Positions 17,107 through 25,772 of a DNA stretch of 64,000 nucleotides are shown here, one piece after another. The notes under the pieces were generated by a model that saw nothing but the letters and a program-made list of their open reading frames with translations, made no database searches and had not been told where the DNA came from. The stretch covers positions 6,510,001 through 6,574,000 of the forward strand of contig CP036296.1 of the NCBI GenBank assembly GCA_007751255.1, read 5' to 3'. Numbering within the stretch: position 1 is the stretch's first letter; every line of letters starts with the position of its first letter. The DNA is from Engelhardtia mirabilis (GTDB taxonomy: Bacteria; Planctomycetota; UBA1135; GCA-002686595). Position numbers and translations under genes: made by a program.

Positions 17107-17511
17107 GTGATCGACTACTGCTCTGAAGTCCGCGTCTACGTCGCGCCCGGCGTGACCGGAATGTGAAAGTCCTTCGACACGTTGGCCGCGCTGGTAGATG
17201 AGGTCGTTGCGATGGACCCGCCCTCCGATCACCTCTTCGCCTTCTGCAACCGCGGTCGCGATCGGGTGAGGGTCTCTTGGTGTGACGGTGGTGGCTACTG
17301 CGTACTGGCGAAACGCCTGGAGTCCGGACGCCTCGCTTGGCCGCGCGGTGAGGCGGATGGCGAGGCTGTGACGATGGCACCCGCGGAGCTTGCGGGACTG
17401 ATCGACTGGGTGGATCGCCCGCCGCCACTCAGCGGCGGCTCGTACGACTGGGATGTGGCACGAAGTCGCCCGCCAACTGCAGATTCCCCGCGACCTGTGA
17501 TCCGGCCTTGA
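17107..17511 (+). pseudogene. tnpB: IS66 accessory protein TnpB, nonsense-mutated
   Basis: The frame begins VIDYCSEVRVYVAPGVTGM and continues KSFDTLAALVDEVV, LFAFCNRGRDRVRVSWCDGGGYCVLAKRLESG, which is the IS66 Orf2/TnpB pattern (family: GxTDMRKSFDGL). A TGA at 17164-17166 stands exactly where the family has the Arg of MRKSF, as expected from a CGA-to-TGA change. The C-terminus looks complete. No tnpA is seen upstream, so the left part of this IS copy is lost. Confidence 0.75.
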
Positions 17512-18154
17512 ACACATTCCGCCGATGAGTACGGTGTCGCAGTGGAAGCCGGTGAGCTCGAGAGCGAGAACGCGACCCTGCAAGAGCGGGTCGACGTGCT
17601 GGTCGCTGCGCTCGAGGCCGAGCGTCGCGAGAAGCGCGACCTCGTGCACTACATCGACTACCCGCGCCGGCGGGTCTTCGGCCCGAAGGGCGAGAGACTC
17701 GACCCCGACCAGCTGCAGATCCCCTTCGAAGATCTGGTCGATGTGATCGAGGCCGAGCGCCCGAGCGTCCCCCTGACTGAGGCGACGGAGGCCCCAGACG
17801 CCGAAAGCCCCGAGGACAAGATCCCGAAGCGCTTTCGGCGGAAGGGCGCCCACGGTCGCAAGGCGCTGCCCGACGAACTGCCGCGCGTGCGGATCGTACA
17901 CGCCCTCGACGAGGATGAGCGCTGCTGCCCGTCCTGCTCGAAGTCGATGGCGCGAATCGGCGGCGTCGTCACGGAAGAGGTCGACTACGTCCCGACGTCG
18001 GTGGTGGTGCGCGAGCACGTGCGACCCAAGGACGCCTGCCGCGGATGCCAAGCAGGCGTATTGATCGCGCCGGCGCCGCCGCAGGTGATCGACAAGGGAC
18101 GCACCGGTGCGGGCCTCTTGGCCCGGGTCCTGGTGTCGAAGTACGCCGACCACC

Positions 18155-20030
18155 GTGTGCCACGAAGGATTGCTGACCAGCCGCAAGGCTGGAGGAGCAG
18201 GCCGTGTTGCATGGACGATGAGGGTAGGCCCCTCGGAATCGGAGTGCAGGCTCAGGTTCCAAACCGCCTCGAGCTGCGTGGGTTAAGAGCCCAGGTGGTG
18301 AGCGTCGAAGGAAAAGGCGCGGCGTGACTGCGTCAGGTGAGGTCCAGGGAGACGAACGCAAGTGAACCGCTGATGACGTGTCGTGAAGTATCTACTCGAC
18401 GTCGAAACCGGGCAGGGTGGTTGGCCCGGGACAAGCCCAGAGGGCACCTGTCTACCGACTGGGCGGCGTCCGGCATGAAGGCGGCGTGAACTTGGACCAG
18501 GCGTCCGTGTGGAACGTGGGAACCTGTCGTCCCGATGCGAAGGAGGGCGCCCGAGCAGGCAGACCCTGCAAGGGCATACCGACCGATGCGGGGCACAGGG
18601 GCGGAGCGACTCGTAGTAGTGGTGAAGGCTGGGAAACGAGCTGGAGCAAAGGGGTCGCGTCGTTCGGCCGCGACCATAGGTCAACCGGAAACGGGAGGAG
18701 CCTGTGGAAGTAGCAAAGCCATTTCAGATTCCGAAGAAGCTTGTTTGGGAAGCCTATCTGCGGGTCAAGTCCAGTGATGGTGGGCCCGGGGTTGATGGCC
18801 AGGCGATCGAGGACTTCGAGGTTGACCTGAAGGACAACCTCTATCGTCTCTGGAACAGAATGTCGTCAGGTTCGTACTTTCCGCCGCCGGTCAAGCTGGT
18901 GGCGATCCCCAAGGGCGACGGAGGAGAACGAAGGTTGGGAGTGCCGACGGTCGCGGACCGCGTCGCTCAGAATGTGGTGAAGACGGTCTTGGACGAGGTC
19001 GTGGAGCCTCAGTTTCATCCTGACTCCTATGGCTATCGGCCGGGCCGGTCGGCCCACGATGCCATGGCGCGAGCCAGGACGCGCTGTTGGCAATTCGACT
19101 GGGTTCTAGACCTCGACATCCGCGCCTTCCTCGACTCCCTCGATCACCACCTGGTGATGCGCGCAGTACGGCGCTACACGAGCAGTCGCTGGGTCCTCCT
19201 CTATGTTGAACGGTGGCTGAAAGCACCCTTGCAGCTCGAGGATGGATCGCTTGAGGAGAGGGATTCAGGGACTCCCCAGGGTGGGGTCATCAGTCCGGTT
19301 CTCGCGAACATCTTCCTGCACCTCGCGTTCGACACCTGGATGGCCGAGCGCCATCCGGACGTGCCGTTCGAGAGGTACGCGGATGATGTCGTGATTCACT
19401 GTCGGACCGAGGCCCAGGCAATGCAGGTACGCCGAGCTATTGTTCAGCGTCTCGCTCACTGTCGACTCGAGGCCCACCCGGCCAAGACAAAGATCGTCTA
19501 TTGCCGGGACTCCAATCGGAGAGGGCCGTACCCGAGAGTCAGCTTCGACTTCCTCGGGTACACCTTCCGGCAGCGTCGCGCGCACAACCGGGGAGGTCAG
19601 CTCTTCCTGAGCTTCTCTCTGGGGGTCAGCGACAAGGCCGCGAAGGCAATGCGACAGGAGATGCGACGATGCTGGAGGGTCGCGCGGCGAACTGACAAGA
19701 GCCTGATCGATCTGGCGAACATGTTCAACCCGAGCATGCGGAGCTGGATTGCCTACTACGGAGCGTTCCACCGCTCGGCGCTGGTGCCGGTCTTTCGCCC
19801 GCTCAACTACGCTCTCGTGCGTTGGGCGCAGCGGAAGTACCGGAAACGGTTCCGGCGTTGTGGACGACAGCCGTGGCGTTGGCTGGCGGGAATCGCCCGC
19901 CGCGACCCCACGCTATTCGCGCACTGGGCAATCCTTCGGACTGGAATGGCTGAACGATAAAGGCCGTATGAGCTGAGAGGTTCACGTACGGTTCTGGGAG
20001 AGCGCGGGGGTGCAATTCCCCCGCGCCACT
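18155..20030 (+). mobile_element. Group II intron inserted in IS66 tnpC
   Basis: The 5' end GTGTGCC matches the group II consensus GUGYG. At the 3' side a domain V-like hairpin (about 19960-19995, GGCCGTATG pairing with CGTACGGTTC) is followed by a domain VI-like stem (about 20002-20028, GCGCGGGGG pairing with CCCCCGCGC). An intact maturase lies in domain IV. Comparison with the uninterrupted copy 2 (28613-28640) fixes the site within GCCGACCACC/TTCCTC. CACC occurs at both junctions (18151-18154 and 20031-20034), so the exact 3' boundary is ambiguous by up to four bases. It inserted in sense orientation. Confidence 0.88.
18704..19960 (+). CDS. ltrA: Group II intron reverse transcriptase/maturase
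   Basis: 418 residues from a GTG with a strong GGGAGGAG ribosome-binding site just upstream. Reverse transcriptase blocks are complete: PKGDGGERRLGVPTVADRV, the SYGYRPGRSAHDA block, LDLDIRAFLDSLDH, GTPQGGVISPVLANI and the catalytic Y225-A-D-D228. The C-terminal maturase (X) domain is present (SMRSWIAYYGAFH, then LNYALVRWAQRKYRKRFR). There is no HNH endonuclease domain, so integration would rely on reverse splicing into single-stranded or replicating DNA. It binds its own intron RNA, aids splicing and copies it into DNA. It appears intact. Confidence 0.92.
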   Translation: MEVAKPFQIPKKLVWEAYLRVKSSDGGPGVDGQAIEDFEVDLKDNLYRLWNRMSSGSYFPPPVKLVAIPKGDGGERRLGVPTVADRVAQNVVKTVLDEVVEPQFHPDSYGYRPGRSAHDAMARARTRCWQFDWVLDLDIRAFLDSLDHHLVMRAVRRYTSSRWVLLYVERWLKAPLQLEDGSLEERDSGTPQGGVISPVLANIFLHLAFDTWMAERHPDVPFERYADDVVIHCRTEAQAMQVRRAIVQRLAHCRLEAHPAKTKIVYCRDSNRRGPYPRVSFDFLGYTFRQRRAHNRGGQLFLSFSLGVSDKAAKAMRQEMRRCWRVARRTDKSLIDLANMFNPSMRSWIAYYGAFHRSALVPVFRPLNYALVRWAQRKYRKRFRRCGRQPWRWLAGIARRDPTLFAHWAILRTGMAER

Positions 20031-21084
20031 CACCTTCCTCTGCACCGCCAGGAGGTGATCTTCGAGCGGCACGGCTACGCGCTCAGTCGCTCGACGATGT
20101 GCGACTGGGTCGGGGCCTGCGCCGAGCCGCTCTTCCCCGTCGTCCAGGTGATGCGAGAGCGCATCCTCGCATCGGGGTACGTGAACGCCGACGAGACGCC
20201 GGTCCTGATGCAGACCAACTTCGAGGGCGGCGGCAAGCAGTGCGCCTGGCTCTGGGGCTACGCCGATCGCGACGGCGATGTGGTCTACGACTTTCGAACG
20301 AGCCGGGGCCGTGATGGCCCTCTGTAGTTTCTCGATGGATTCCAGCGCTACCTGCAGATCGACGATTACGCCGACTACAACGAGGTCTGTCGCTCAGATG
20401 GCGTGACCAAGGTCGCGTGCTGGGCCCATGCCCGACGCAAGTTTTGGGAAGCGCTGACAAGCGCGACGGCGGACGCGTCGACAGTCCTGGCCAAGATCCA
20501 GCGCCTGTACCGCGTGGAGAAGGAAGCGCGCGATGCGGGCCTGGCTCCCGATGCGGTAGGCGAGCTGCGCCAGTCGAAGTCGAGACCGATCCTCGCGTCG
20601 ATCCACCAGGACCTCGAGCGACTCTCGAAGTCGGCGCTGCCCAAGAGCCCAGTCGGCAAGGCAGTGGCCTACACGCTCAACCTTTGGGAGGAGTTGGTCC
20701 GGCACGTCGACGATGGCCGGATCGCGATCGACAACAACTCGATCGAACGAGCCATGCGCGCGGTGGCCGTAGGCCGCAAGAACTGGCTCTTCTGCGGCGG
20801 CGAAAGCGGCGGGCAGCGAGCGGCCGTCATCTACTCCCTCGTCGAGACCTGCAAACGGCTCGACGTCGAGCCCTTCGAGTATCTCCGCGACGTGCTCTCG
20901 AGGATCCGCGAGCACCCCGCCGATGGACTCGAGAGCCTCACGCCGCGTGGATGGCGGGACGCACGCTCCCGCGCGGTAGCCACGATCGCAGGCTGAGAGT
21001 CGGGGCGCCATCGCGTCCCCGGCCAATCGCCAATCCGAGCGACCGGGCGAATTCCTGTCGGCTGCACCTCTTGGCCGGACGGAT

Positions 21085-21378
21085 ACGGTGGTGCGGGGCT
21101 GCGAGGCTTACGCCGAGGACCACTGGCGGCGTCTGCGCATCGGCGACGCCGAACTCGAGGTCGTCAAGCCGGCCTCGCGCTGCGTGTTGGTCAACGTGAA
21201 TCCGACCAGCGGCGAGCGCGACCGGCGCGGAGAGCCCCTACGAACCCTGGCCGGATATCGACGAACGGCCGGCGGCAACTACGCCCACAAGCCCGATCGC
21301 ATCTACCTCGGCGTGCGTGCCAGCGTCGCGCGGCCGGGCCGGGTGCAGCGCGGCGACATGCTCGAGATCCTCGACTGA
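21085..21378 (+). pseudogene. MOSC-domain protein, C-terminal fragment
   Basis: The frame reads GCEAYAEDHWRRLRIGDAEL, then VVKPASRCVLVNVNP, GEPLRTLAGYRR and a final GDMLEIL, the pattern of the C-terminal MOSC domain of YcbX-like proteins, including the conserved Cys in SRCV. The N-terminal half is absent and the fragment abuts the right end of the IS66 copy. No matching N-terminal half lies on the other side, so a simple insertion cannot explain it; a deletion or rearrangement followed. Confidence 0.6.
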
Positions 21379-21497
21379 ACCCGCTTCCCACCACTCGGTC
21401 CGCGACACTCGGCTCGCCAACCGCCTCGCCGCCAGCAACGTGCCCAGCCGGAGCGGCTGGGCCTTCACTCCCTGCGGGCGAACTCCAGCCTTCGCTC

Positions 21498-23132
21498 CTA
21501 ATGCGCTTCAGGACTCATGGCCACAGCGATAGCCATGGCCAGACTCTCGAGCCGATTCGCCTTGCGCTGCGCAGCGATCGCCCCAATGGGATTCGAATCC
21601 AGGGCGAGGCTGCGCCAGATCCCCTTGGACACGGCGAACTCCGAGAAGCGCCAGTCGCGCTTCGCTTCTCGTTCGCTGACAACCAAGCCCGGCTCCGCGT
21701 AGGTGACTTGCTCCCGCCAACCATCGACGCGAGCAATCAGGTCGTCCATGGACTGCGCGAGCTCAGTCCCCGCGGCCTTCAGATGGGCCCGTTCGAACCA
21801 GCCACTCTCGACCGCACCAGGCAGGTAGGTCGCGAGGTCGACAGCCATCCGCTGAAGCTCTCGGGGCTGACCGACGTCGAGGAACGGTTCTAGTTCGAGC
21901 GGTCCCCGACTGGAGCCAAGCCGACCGAGAAACGCCAGGCGCAGGCTCTCACCGCGAAGATCGACAGGAGTGTCATCGTTCGCAGCCAGTTCTTCAGCGA
22001 GCGCTTGACCCGCGGGCGCCATGTATCCGCGCCACAACCCGCGCAGCGCCGCAATCCGAAGATCGGAGGACAGGACGTTGTCGCGAATAAGGCCGACGAG
22101 CGCAACGGCGGTGGATTGGTCGGCGAATAGCCCCGCGGCCTTCAAACTGATGGCCGGATGCAGCGAGTTCGCTCCCACCAGCTCGGCGATCTCAATGCGA
22201 GCCTGGTCAGGCTCGAGCGAGACGAGATAGGTCTCGAGTAGAGCGAACTGTCGATGGCGGGGGGCGCGCGCGATCTGTTCGAAGAGCTCGGAAAGTGCGT
22301 CGGCCCCGTCCAGATGGACGAGGCCTTCCCCGAGTAGCTCCGCGTTGCGATCGTCGGATTCCGTCGCGAGCGCCGCGCCGAAAGTGTCAGTCAACCAGGC
22401 CCGGTGTTCGACCTCGTCGCACAGTCTGATCCGCAGGCACTCGAATGCAGCGAAACGCCCCGTAGAAGTCAAATGTGATTGAAGTGACTCACCGACGGTC
22501 AAGCGCGTGCTATCGAAGCGCGGGTCAGCGAACAAATAGCCGAGCCGCAACGCAGCCGGGTTGTCGGACTGCGCCAGGATCGGAAGCGCCAGCGCGTCGT
22601 AGTCTCGCCCCTGCTGAACGCAGGCCATCGACAGGAATGCCGCAAGGTCTTCGCCGAGCTCGAACGAATCATTGGCTGCCTTCGAGTAATAGTCGAAGAG
22701 CTCGACAATGAGCGGGATCGCCTCGGGGTGAGTCGCTCGATTGCGATCGATGTGGCCGAATGCGCCCCACGTCAGCACCGCCTTGATCAGTGGGTCTGTC
22801 TCCGCGACGGCGGCCCGCGCAACATGTTCGATCGCGACGTCGTCGTCCAACTCGGTCAGAGGCTCCGACCAGCGGCAATCGGTCGCGATTCCGGCAGGAG
22901 CGAACTCGGCTTCGATCACCGCGCGGCGCGTCGTCGTTAGATCGAGGTAGAGCTCTTCGTACTTGATGAGCGGGTCAGGGCCAGCGGTCAGTTGCGACTG
23001 CACGCGGGCAGGTTCCGAACTCGATGGGCCGGCAGACACGAGGACTAGAACGACCACGATGGGATACACGCGCCCGTCCAAGATCGACGATGGACGATGC
23101 CGGGGCGATTCGAATGCGAGGAGGTCGCTCAT
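21498..23132 (-). CDS. Unrecognised membrane-anchored or exported helical protein
   Basis: 544 residues from the ATG at 23132. A hydrophobic segment (about residues 20-38, YPIVVVLVLVSAG) suggests a signal anchor. The rest is rich in alternating helices with HEAT/TPR-like spacing (for example LIKAVLTWGAFGHIDR, AAGLFADQSTAVALVGLI and LRIAALRGLWRGYM), but I can assign no family. Its start codon overlaps the stop of the upstream gene by four bases (ATGA), so the two are probably co-translated. GC bias at third codon positions looks weaker than in the flanking core genes. Confidence 0.5.
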   Translation of the reverse strand: MSDLLAFESPRHRPSSILDGRVYPIVVVLVLVSAGPSSSEPARVQSQLTAGPDPLIKYEELYLDLTTTRRAVIEAEFAPAGIATDCRWSEPLTELDDDVAIEHVARAAVAETDPLIKAVLTWGAFGHIDRNRATHPEAIPLIVELFDYYSKAANDSFELGEDLAAFLSMACVQQGRDYDALALPILAQSDNPAALRLGYLFADPRFDSTRLTVGESLQSHLTSTGRFAAFECLRIRLCDEVEHRAWLTDTFGAALATESDDRNAELLGEGLVHLDGADALSELFEQIARAPRHRQFALLETYLVSLEPDQARIEIAELVGANSLHPAISLKAAGLFADQSTAVALVGLIRDNVLSSDLRIAALRGLWRGYMAPAGQALAEELAANDDTPVDLRGESLRLAFLGRLGSSRGPLELEPFLDVGQPRELQRMAVDLATYLPGAVESGWFERAHLKAAGTELAQSMDDLIARVDGWREQVTYAEPGLVVSEREAKRDWRFSEFAVSKGIWRSLALDSNPIGAIAAQRKANRLESLAMAIAVAMSPEAH

Positions 23133-23779
23133 TGCCCATCCCCTCCACCGCTGCCGCCACCGGACCCGTTCTCCTTGGCTTCGACTTCGTCGTCGAGCGC
23201 CTTCTTGTGTTTCTCGGCTTCCTCGTCGGAGCACAGCGGGTGCGCGACGCAGTCCTGCCAGTTCTTCAACAGTCGACCGATCTTCGATTCCTGCTCGCCG
23301 GTTGTCGCGGCACTCGTCAGGGCGATCGAGGGGAGGTTCAAGCCTGAACCGATCGTCTGCACCTCGAGCCGGGCGGCGCGATCGCTCTCGTTACTACCGT
23401 CCGAGGACATCGCCATCGTCGGGGCGCAGAAGGTCGAGATCGCATAGCTCGCAGCGATCGCCGCCACCATGCCAATTCGTCGCCTTGCCCAGACTCTCCT
23501 CAGGGACCCATCGCCGAATCGACGTACCCGCGACGATGCGGTGCCGAACAGATGCAACCACGGAGGACGCCTTTCGGCCGCTTCCATGCAGGTCGGCACC
23601 ACGCGAGGAACGCTGCAAGACCGCACCGCCCGACCTTCCCGAAACCAGCCTTCCCGATGCTCGTACCCCAGAAGCCTGTACCCCAGAAGCCTGTCGAGGG
23701 CGACTGCGAACGACATCGGGGGGGCAGGTTCAGGTCTGGCCGGGACGACGTTTGGCAAGGGGGTCGTGCTCCGTTCCAT
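23129..23779 (-). CDS. Unrecognised small membrane or exported protein
   Basis: 216 residues from the ATG at 23779, chosen because AGGAGG stands at ideal spacing upstream. The N-terminal 100 residues are basic and contain a short duplication (LLGYRLLGYE). One hydrophobic segment follows (about residues 103-122, GMVAAIAASYAISTFCAPTM). The C-terminal part is soluble and acidic with two Cys (NWQDCVAHPLCSDEEAEK) and ends in a Gly/Ser-rich tail. An internal start at 23470 would turn the hydrophobic segment into a signal peptide. The stop overlaps the next gene by four bases. Function unknown. Confidence 0.45.
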   Translation of the reverse strand: MERSTTPLPNVVPARPEPAPPMSFAVALDRLLGYRLLGYEHREGWFREGRAVRSCSVPRVVPTCMEAAERRPPWLHLFGTASSRVRRFGDGSLRRVWARRRIGMVAAIAASYAISTFCAPTMAMSSDGSNESDRAARLEVQTIGSGLNLPSIALTSAATTGEQESKIGRLLKNWQDCVAHPLCSDEEAEKHKKALDDEVEAKENGSGGGSGGGDGQ

Positions 23780-24276
23780 GGCTCCTCCTATTGAGCCCTG
23801 TAATTTCACGATTCGGGGGCCTGCGGGCGGGCCGGCTGTCCAGTCCGCCTTGTGCTCACGAGGGTGATGACCCACGAGATGCTCGCCCCCACAAACGGCA
23901 TTTGGGGCGGTCAAGACCCAAAAAGTGTGAATTATCAGCCGAGAGGCCTTGCATTTTCCGGATCCAGAGCCTTCAGCCCGAGCGGCCGGGTGAACGATAA
24001 GAGGTGGATGTACCCCGCATGGAGGACAAGACGGGTGTCTATTGGCAGGGCATGTTCCACATCTGAGAAGAGTCCGGGTGTGGCCCCTGCGGAGAGCTTC
24101 TTCGCGGAACAACCCCGATCGATCGACGTCACCCGCGAGAGGGCCATTGGAGGTTGCAGGCACACCTCCGGCCGTACCCTCCAGGGATGCTTCAGCAACC
24201 GAGAAGGAACGATCTCTTCTAGCGCTGAGGCACGGGAGTTGATCGAATCGGCTTCCGAGCCCGTCGAAGGAGGCCC
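23780..24276. other. Divergent intergenic region in the accessory island
   Basis: These 497 bases separate two divergent gene pairs and should contain both promoters. No open frame here looks like a known protein. The stretch has locally AT-richer patches, such as the block around 23920-23945. No clear dyad operator was found. Confidence 0.4.
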
Positions 24277-25593
24277 TTGGGAAACTCGATCGTCGCAGCC
24301 AAAGTCGAGGCACAAACGCAGCATCGTGGTGCAGCAGTGACCAGCCGGACTGGGAATTCCGCCGTCGTGGGTACCGCAAACGATCGTCCTGCAGCCGAAG
24401 CCGGCTCTGAAACGACCAAGGAGCGCGGCGGGACCACGCTCTCCCAGCGTGCGTTGATAGGGACCGCGGTGATCCTGGGCCTTGGCCTCACCTACTCGTT
24501 CCTCGTCGGCCCCTTCCTCAACGCAAGGGCAGCGAGGGTCGAAGTCCAGTCATTCGCGCAGCTCGCCCTTGGGGAAGATCGACCGAGCGACTTCGATCTT
24601 CGAGTGATGCTCGCGACGACAGCCGACGCCGGCCGTGCGCGCGGTGCGGCGCCAGTGGTCCTCACCGGACTCGCCAAGACGGCACGACGCCTGTCCGAGC
24701 GATCGACCCAAGTCGGCTCGATCGAGGCGAATAGCATGGTCGCGGCGATCCTGATCGAGCACGCGAAACTCGCATCCTTGTCCTCTGATCGCGCTCGCAA
24801 CCCGAGTCGGCCGGAGTTCGATTTTCAGAACGCTGACCTCCGAGCGCTCGACCTGTTCGAGCTCGGCGAACCGATCGACCTGGGAGGTTACAACTTCGCC
24901 GGATCGATCTTTGGCGACGCCCCCTTGCAGCCGCGAGCCGACCAAGGGGTCAGCCTGCGCGGAGCCGATCTTTCAGACTGCGTGTTCGCCGTTGCTCACA
25001 TGCGCCACGCAGACCTGACAGGAGCCAAGTTGGAGGGCACGGTATTCCGGGGTACGTGGCTGAACGGGGCCTGTTTCGACGGCGCCACATTGATCAGCGC
25101 TCGGTTCGATGGGATCAGAGCCGATGGGACAACCTGGCGGGGCACGCAACTGCGAGACGTCTCTTTCGGATCTCGATTCGATCCTAGCGGAGTCGTCAAG
25201 AATGACGCCACAGCCGGCACATCGACGAACGCCACGGGAATCCGACAGGGATTCGACCCCAGTCAAGACACAGTCTGCAACCTCGTCGACTCGGCGTTCT
25301 ATGCAGCAAGACTCATCGACGTTTCCTTCAACGATGCTGTCATGCACCGTGTGAAGTTCGGTGCCGACACAGTGCTCGAGAACTGTCGGTTCCTCGATTG
25401 CTCACTTCTCGATGCCGATTTTCGCGGAGCACGGCTGCTCGGAACCACGAAGCTCGGGGGGGCCGGGCAGCTCCTGACAGGGGCTGTGTTCGCCTCCGCG
25501 CACGAGAAGGCCCTGACAGACTTCAACGGTCGGGGCATCGGTGCCTCTCTCGTGCGATTCGACCCGACCGACCGGCCTGCCGGCAACCCCTGA
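24277..25593 (+). CDS. Membrane-anchored pentapeptide-repeat protein
   Basis: Up to 438 residues. The start is uncertain: a TTG at 24277 with AAGGAGG very close upstream, or a GTG at 24337. A transmembrane segment lies at about residues 59-80 (ALIGTAVILGLGLTYSFLVGP). After a helical region come pentapeptide repeats with A(D/N)LxX spacing (FQNADLRALDL, LRGADLSDCVF, ADLTGAKLEGTVF, ADFRGARLLG), which fold as a square beta-helix. The repeats would probably be extracytoplasmic. It is followed 179 bases later by a co-oriented membrane protein. The role is unknown; it is probably not a gyrase-protecting Qnr type because of the membrane anchor. Confidence 0.6.
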   Translation: MGNSIVAAKVEAQTQHRGAAVTSRTGNSAVVGTANDRPAAEAGSETTKERGGTTLSQRALIGTAVILGLGLTYSFLVGPFLNARAARVEVQSFAQLALGEDRPSDFDLRVMLATTADAGRARGAAPVVLTGLAKTARRLSERSTQVGSIEANSMVAAILIEHAKLASLSSDRARNPSRPEFDFQNADLRALDLFELGEPIDLGGYNFAGSIFGDAPLQPRADQGVSLRGADLSDCVFAVAHMRHADLTGAKLEGTVFRGTWLNGACFDGATLISARFDGIRADGTTWRGTQLRDVSFGSRFDPSGVVKNDATAGTSTNATGIRQGFDPSQDTVCNLVDSAFYAARLIDVSFNDAVMHRVKFGADTVLENCRFLDCSLLDADFRGARLLGTTKLGGAGQLLTGAVFASAHEKALTDFNGRGIGASLVRFDPTDRPAGNP

Positions 25594-25772
25594 TCGGCGC
25601 CCTGGGCTCGCGCGAGCGTCAGACGGCCCAAGCCTGGCGCACGCCTCCCGACCAAATCTGAGCCTCGGTCACAGACGACGCCGTTAGACTCGGCTCGAAG
25701 CGAGGGCTGAGCCGACAAGGTGCGTCGCCGCCGCTTCCTAATGCTCGCCGAGGGAAGAGAAGGGGGACGAAT

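Larger units (their letters stand above)
17542..20996 (+). pseudogene. tnpC: IS66 transposase TnpC, interrupted by group II intron and stop
   Basis: The 5' exon (17542 to about 18154) encodes the N-terminal leucine-zipper-like helix, the zinc-binding part (CCPSCSKS and CRGC) and the segment ending SKYADH. The 3' exon resumes at about 20031 with LPLHRQEVIFERHGY. The DDE residues can be placed at VNADETPV, LQIDDY and NNSIERAM. An in-frame TAG at 20325-20327 falls between the first and second catalytic Asp, in the segment GPL-stop-FLDGF. Without readthrough no full transposase is made even after splicing. The last 197 codons are the same as in copy 2. Confidence 0.8.
17107..21085 (+). mobile_element. 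Degenerate IS66-family element (copy 1) carrying a group II intron
   Basis: The element comprises a broken tnpB, a tnpC split by an intron and by an in-frame stop, and about 90 bases of right-hand flank. The flank is shared with copy 2 (28499-29684) up to GGACGGATACGG, after which the two diverge; that point marks the right end. Left end and tnpA are missing. From about 20380 the two copies are almost identical, so one derives recently from the other or from a common source. Confidence 0.75.

Noticed and set aside
24277-25593. Qnr-type quinolone resistance protein
   Set aside because: It has pentapeptide repeats, but also a membrane segment and long non-repeat regions, unlike cytoplasmic Qnr proteins.
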